Source of the DNA: Deltaproteobacteria bacterium
Lineage (GTDB): Bacteria > Desulfobacterota > Syntrophia > Syntrophales > UBA2210
DNA length: 8,439 nucleotides
Reading direction: 5' to 3'
NCBI GenBank assembly: GCA_016935935.1
Contig: JAFGPZ010000222.1
Span: 1 to 8,439 of the forward strand
Shown: positions 6,706 to 8,439 of the stretch, in pieces
Layout: each line of letters opens with the position of its first letter
Position numbering within the stretch: the first letter of the stretch is position 1
Program-made: the position numbers and the translations under genes
Notes under the pieces: model-generated
Seen by the model: only the letters and a program-made list of their open reading frames with translations
Told to the model about the DNA's origin: nothing
Database searches by the model: none

Positions 6706-7173
6706 TTATTCTCCTGTCTCTTCTTCTTGAGAAGACTCACCCTCGGGTTCCTCGGTGCTTTCTTCAGGGTCTGTCGCTTCTTCGCTTGCCGATTGTTCCG
6801 GATTGTCTTCGATGGGAGATGCCTCGGGAGGAGTCTCTTTTTTCTGTGCGGCCTCTATCTCGCGTTCCAGCGCTTCGGGATCGACGTTGTCACTCAGCTT
6901 TACTGACTGGTACCTCAGGATCTTGTCATCGATCTTGAAGTTTCTCTCTAACTCTTGGATGATCTTGTGGTCGCCTCCAAAATCGATAAGCGTATAGACA
7001 CCTTCCCGCTTCTTTCTGATCTGATAGGCCAGTCTTCGCTTTCCCCATTTGTCAAACTTGACAATTTTGCCATCCATGTTATTGATGATTGCCTTGTACT
7101 TCTCAATCATGTCGTCCATCTCGTCCGATGTTAAATCGGCAAGAGAAATGAAAATTACTTCATATCTTTTCAA
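6706..7173 (-). CDS. rpsF: 30S ribosomal protein bS6 with long acidic C-terminal tail
   Basis: bS6 forms a heterodimer with bS18 on the central domain of 16S rRNA. The globular domain (1 to about 98) begins [15 protein letters not shown] and includes [23 protein letters not shown] (43-65) and a domain-ending [15 protein letters not shown]. Residues 111-155 form a low-complexity tail with 18 Glu/Asp in 45 residues, no Lys or Arg after K112, and many Ser, Pro and Thr, making the protein much longer than the roughly 95-135 residues common in the family. The start is a TTG at 7171-7173. It is supported by AAGGAGG (7181-7187) 7 bases upstream and by homology starting at that codon; the nearby ATG is out of frame. 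It is first in the rpsF-rpsR-DUF2232-rplI-dnaB operon and carries a structured leader. Confidence 0.96.
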   Translation of the reverse strand: MKRYEVIFISLADLTSDEMDDMIEKYKAIINNMDGKIVKFDKWGKRRLAYQIRKKREGVYTLIDFGGDHKIIQELERNFKIDDKILRYQSVKLSDNVDPEALEREIEAAQKKETPPEASPIEDNPEQSASEEATDPEESTEEPEGESSQEEETGE

Positions 7174-7181
7174 AATACTTC

Positions 7182-7225
7182 CTCCTTACGGCTCTAAAGC
7201 CCGGATACTGAATCCGGGCAAGGAG
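7182..7225 (-). promoter_or_regulatory. rpsF leader: SD-sequestering structure, candidate bS6:bS18 autoregulatory site
   Basis: In the minus-strand mRNA, CTCCTT (7220-7225) pairs perfectly over 6 bp with AAGGAG (7182-7187), the rpsF Shine-Dalgarno. Directly stacked on the 5' strand of this stem is a perfect 8-bp hairpin, ATCCGGGC/GCCCGGAT (7212-7219 with 7199-7206), with a 5-base loop. The 3' side leaves an 11-base bulge, TTTAGAGCCGT (7188-7198), containing CCG. A hairpin with an asymmetric internal loop that carries a conserved CCG is the known motif by which the bS6:bS18 complex recognises its own mRNA and represses translation, mimicking its 16S rRNA site. The fold was drawn by hand. The hairpin lacks a U-run, so it is not an intrinsic terminator. 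Confidence 0.65.
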
Positions 7226-7247
7226 TCCTTGTTTAATTGTGATTAAG

Positions 7248-7272
7248 GCCGGTATCCTTATAACATGCCGGC
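7248..7272. repeat. Imperfect inverted repeat around the putative rpsF -10
   Basis: GCCGGTAT (7248-7255) and ATGCCGGC (7265-7272) form an 8-bp dyad with one mismatch, separated by 9 bases. The spacer holds the candidate -10 TATAAG of the minus strand (7257-7262). It could be an operator, or a structure at the start of the transcript. No U-run follows on the minus strand, so it does not look like a terminator for the upstream gene. Confidence 0.4.
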
Positions 7273-7283
7273 GTAGAAAGCAA
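7257..7283 (-). promoter_or_regulatory. Candidate promoter of the rpsF operon
   Basis: On the minus strand TTGCTT (7278-7283) precedes TATAAG (7257-7262) by 15 bases, shorter than the usual 16-18. The -10 is good and the -35 moderate. The start would be near 7250, so the leader would be about 75 bases and would contain the whole SD-pairing structure. A small dyad TTAAT-N4-ATTAA (7233-7246) lies just downstream. Confidence 0.35.
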
Positions 7284-7309
7284 TATATTTTTCGAGGCGG
7301 AATAAGGAA

Positions 7310-7642
7310 TTATACAGATGCCATCTTTCTTGTCTTTTTCTTCAGTCTGTTGATTCTTTTCTTCAGTCTACTGGCAGCGATCTTGTCCCCCTGTTTGCGA
7401 TTCTCTTCACGCTTTTCCTTGAGAAGTCTGATCTTTTCTTTTATCGAAGCCACAGTTTCGGGCCGGTCGGCCTTTTTCTCTTTCAGGGGCTTATCTTTTA
7501 CGGGGATCGCTTTTACCTTTTTGATGGCCGCGATAAGTTCATCTTTCTTCATGGCACTTACGCCTTCAATCCCTTCCATCTCACTGGCCATTTCCTTCAG
7601 CTGCTTGACCGTATATTTCTCCAACGGTTTTTCCTCTGACAT
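7310..7642 (-). CDS. Small Rho_N-domain protein with basic coiled-coil tail
   Basis: A 110-residue protein of unknown function. Residues about 8-42 (EKYTVKQLKEMASEMEGIEG to KKDELIAAIKKV) fit the Rho termination factor N-terminal helical fold: a short SAP-like helix-turn-helix with the L(K)xMA ... KKDELIxAI pattern that binds nucleic acid. Residues about 60-107 are extremely basic and helical (SIKEKIRLLKEKREENRKQG, then repeated RLKKRINRLKKK), likely a coiled coil or an RNA-binding helix. There is no RecA-type ATPase domain, so this is not Rho itself. The ATG at 7642 has AAGGAGG (7653-7659) 10 bases upstream. It lies 136 bp upstream of rpsF on the same strand and is divergent from the helicase gene. 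Similar stand-alone Rho_N proteins are known as uncharacterised families; a nucleic-acid-binding role is inferred from charge and fold. Confidence 0.8.
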   Translation of the reverse strand: MSEEKPLEKYTVKQLKEMASEMEGIEGVSAMKKDELIAAIKKVKAIPVKDKPLKEKKADRPETVASIKEKIRLLKEKREENRKQGDKIAASRLKKRINRLKKKTRKMASV

Positions 7643-7695
7643 TTCGCTTCCCCCTCCTTGGCAGTCTATTTACCTAACGAGAAATTTATAGTACT

Positions 7696-7725
7696 TTTAT
7701 AGCACACTGCGTTTGGAAAAATCAA
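7696..7725 (-). promoter_or_regulatory. Candidate sigma-70 promoter for the Rho_N-like gene
   Basis: On the minus strand TTGATT (7720-7725) and TATAAA (7696-7701) are 18 bases apart. The -10 matches 5 of 6 positions and the -35 matches 4 of 6. The start near 7689 would give a leader of about 47 bases ahead of the ATG at 7642. Confidence 0.5.
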
Positions 7726-7732
7726 ATTGAAC

Positions 7733-7761
7733 TTGACATCGAGCGCATTGGTCTCTATGCC
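7733..7761 (+). promoter_or_regulatory. Candidate promoter for the helicase gene
   Basis: A perfect TTGACA (7733-7738) is followed after 17 bases by TATGCC (7756-7761), which matches the -10 in its first three bases only. If used, transcription would start near 7768, inside the GC-rich inverted repeat and downstream of the ATG at 7757. This favours the TTG at 7853 as the start codon. Confidence 0.35.
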
Positions 7762-7762
7762 T

Positions 7763-7790
7763 GCCTGTCGCATCGGCGACGCAGACAGGC
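7763..7790. repeat. GC-rich compound inverted repeat
   Basis: GCCTGTC (7763-7769) pairs with GACAGGC (7784-7790), a perfect 7-bp dyad. An alternative inner hairpin pairs GTCGC (7767-7771) with GCGAC (7776-7780) around ATCG. The segment is more GC-rich than its surroundings and is followed by no T-run. It may be a REP-like dispersed unit or a leader structure; one window cannot decide. Confidence 0.5.
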
Positions 7791-7852
7791 GCAACTCACG
7801 GACGGGGCATTTCAGGGAATATAGGGAGCTTTTCCAAAATGGAGATGGACAA

Positions 7853-8439
7853 TTGGCACAAACAGGAGCAGTGAAGGGAAAAATCTATTCTCAACTGGAT
7901 AAGATGCTGTGCAGAGACAGATACGCCATCATAAAGGAACTGGACCGCATTAACAGGGCAGATAAAAAAGGTCTGGCCACAGGTCGGATCACTAACAGGT
8001 TGCAGAGCCTTGAAAAACGTGCCCTGCGTTCCTGCAAAAGGGCAGAAGAGCGCATGGCTGCCCGTCCTCACGTTATCTATCCCGATAACTTGCCAATATC
8101 ATCAAAAAAGGACGAAATTATAGAGACTATTCGCAATCAGCAAGTGGTTATCATAGTCGGAGAAACCGGTTCGGGGAAAACTACCCAGATTCCAAAGATG
8201 TGTATCGAAGCTGGAAGGGGAATAGGAGGGATAATAGGCTGCACGCAGCCCCGGAGAATTGCTGCCGTTACCGTTGCAGCCCGGGTCGCCGAGGAGTTTG
8301 GCGAGAGTCTGGGACAATCCGTGGGATACAAGATACGCTTTGACGACAGGACTGAAACAGGGAACTACATCCAGTTTATGACCGACGGGATCCTCCTCAT
8401 GGAAACCCAGTCCGATCCCTATCTTAATTCATATGACAC
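7853..8439 (+). CDS. hrpA: HrpA-type DEAH-box ATP-dependent RNA helicase (5' part, cut by right edge)
   Basis: HrpA is a large DEAH/RHA-family 3'-5' RNA helicase; the E. coli enzyme acts on mRNA and helps resolve collided ribosomes. From the TTG at 7853 the window holds 195 complete codons. An N-terminal region (YSQLDKMLCRDRY, then a charged helix) precedes ARPHVIYPDNLPIS, which matches the E. coli segment ARPEITYPDNLPVS. Motif I, GETGSGKTTQIP, begins at residue 103. Motif Ia TQPRRIAA is at 8243-8266, followed by VGYKIRFDD and FMTDGILLMETQSDPYL. The DEAH box itself lies beyond the edge. The TTG has GGAG (7841-7844) 8 bases upstream. ATG 7757 is in frame but lacks a Shine-Dalgarno and would translate the inverted repeat; GTG 7871 has GGAG only 2 bases away. 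The identity is firm and the start is not. Confidence 0.9.
   Translation, partial: MAQTGAVKGKIYSQLDKMLCRDRYAIIKELDRINRADKKGLATGRITNRLQSLEKRALRSCKRAEERMAARPHVIYPDNLPISSKKDEIIETIRNQQVVIIVGETGSGKTTQIPKMCIEAGRGIGGIIGCTQPRRIAAVTVAARVAEEFGESLGQSVGYKIRFDDRTETGNYIQFMTDGILLMETQSDPYLNSYD

Larger units (their letters stand above)
7643..7852. other. Divergent intergenic region, Rho_N-like gene to helicase
   Basis: About 210 bases without a convincing gene. It contains the ribosome binding site and promoter candidate of the minus-strand small gene, an A/T-rich stretch, a plus-strand promoter candidate, and the GC-rich inverted repeat. The helicase frame is open back to the TAG at 7700-7702, so an N-terminal extension from ATG 7757 cannot be excluded. 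Confidence 0.6.

Noticed and set aside
7199..7219. Perfect 8-bp GC-rich hairpin as an intrinsic terminator
   Set aside because: Neither strand has a U-run after the stem. On the minus strand it leads straight into the rpsF ribosome binding site, so a leader structure explains it better.
7239..7691. Plus-strand hydrophobic 150-codon open frame
   Set aside because: Its Phe/Ser/Leu-rich sequence is the complement of the Lys/Glu-rich Rho_N-like gene. That gene has a strong Shine-Dalgarno and a recognisable fold; this frame has neither.
7796..8331. Minus-strand open frames over the helicase gene
   Set aside because: The plus strand encodes unmistakable HrpA motifs (GETGSGKTT, TQPRR, MTDGILL); the opposite frames are shadows.
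1..8439. Mobile element, CRISPR array, tRNA or prophage
   Set aside because: No regularly spaced repeats, transposase or integrase motifs, or tRNA-like cloverleaf were seen; the window is filled with housekeeping genes.

Overview
The window is a dense bacterial chromosomal segment of ordinary replication, translation and stress genes. The gene set suggests a deltaproteobacterium in the broad sense (Desulfobacterota, possibly Syntrophales- or Desulfobacterales-like). The evidence is the order rpsF-rpsR-DUF2232-rplI-dnaB without ssb or priB, an RpoH-type heat-shock sigma factor with a clear RpoH box, and base composition that looks close to 45% G+C by eye. This placement is an inference from gene order and protein style, not from a search. 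I see no mobile element, CRISPR array, tRNA or rRNA.

Left arm (1-2755). On the minus strand a diadenylate cyclase gene is followed after 9 bp by clpB, which runs off the left edge. The cyclase has the DAC catalytic core at its C terminus behind a domain that resembles the C-terminal domain of pyruvate kinase, the layout of archaeal DacZ rather than of DisA or CdaA. Its promoter region is shared back to back with rpoH on the plus strand. A second-messenger synthase, the ClpB disaggregase and the heat-shock sigma factor therefore lie around one 182-bp intergenic region. That region carries two promoter candidates, a perfect 12-bp palindrome, a repeated AAGTTAAC, and a possible SD-masking hairpin in the rpoH leader.

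Middle (2756-7309). rpoH runs rightwards and its last 7 bp overlap the end of dnaB, which arrives from the other side. The minus-strand operon, read from right to left, is rpsF (bS6 with a long acidic tail, TTG start), rpsR (bS18), a DUF2232/YybS-like membrane protein, rplI (bL9) and dnaB (replicative helicase, start ambiguous). The rpsF leader folds on paper into a stem that pairs the ribosome binding site and exposes a CCG, which fits the known bS6:bS18 autoregulatory mRNA motif.

Right arm (7310-8439). A small minus-strand gene encodes a Rho_N-like domain with a very basic coiled-coil tail. Divergent from it is the 5' part of an HrpA-type DEAH RNA helicase gene that runs off the right edge. 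Between the two lie divergent promoter candidates and a GC-rich inverted repeat that may be a dispersed repeat unit.

The most interesting parts are the DacZ-like cyclase coupled to clpB and rpoH, and the two leader RNA structures. Everything else is well-known housekeeping machinery.
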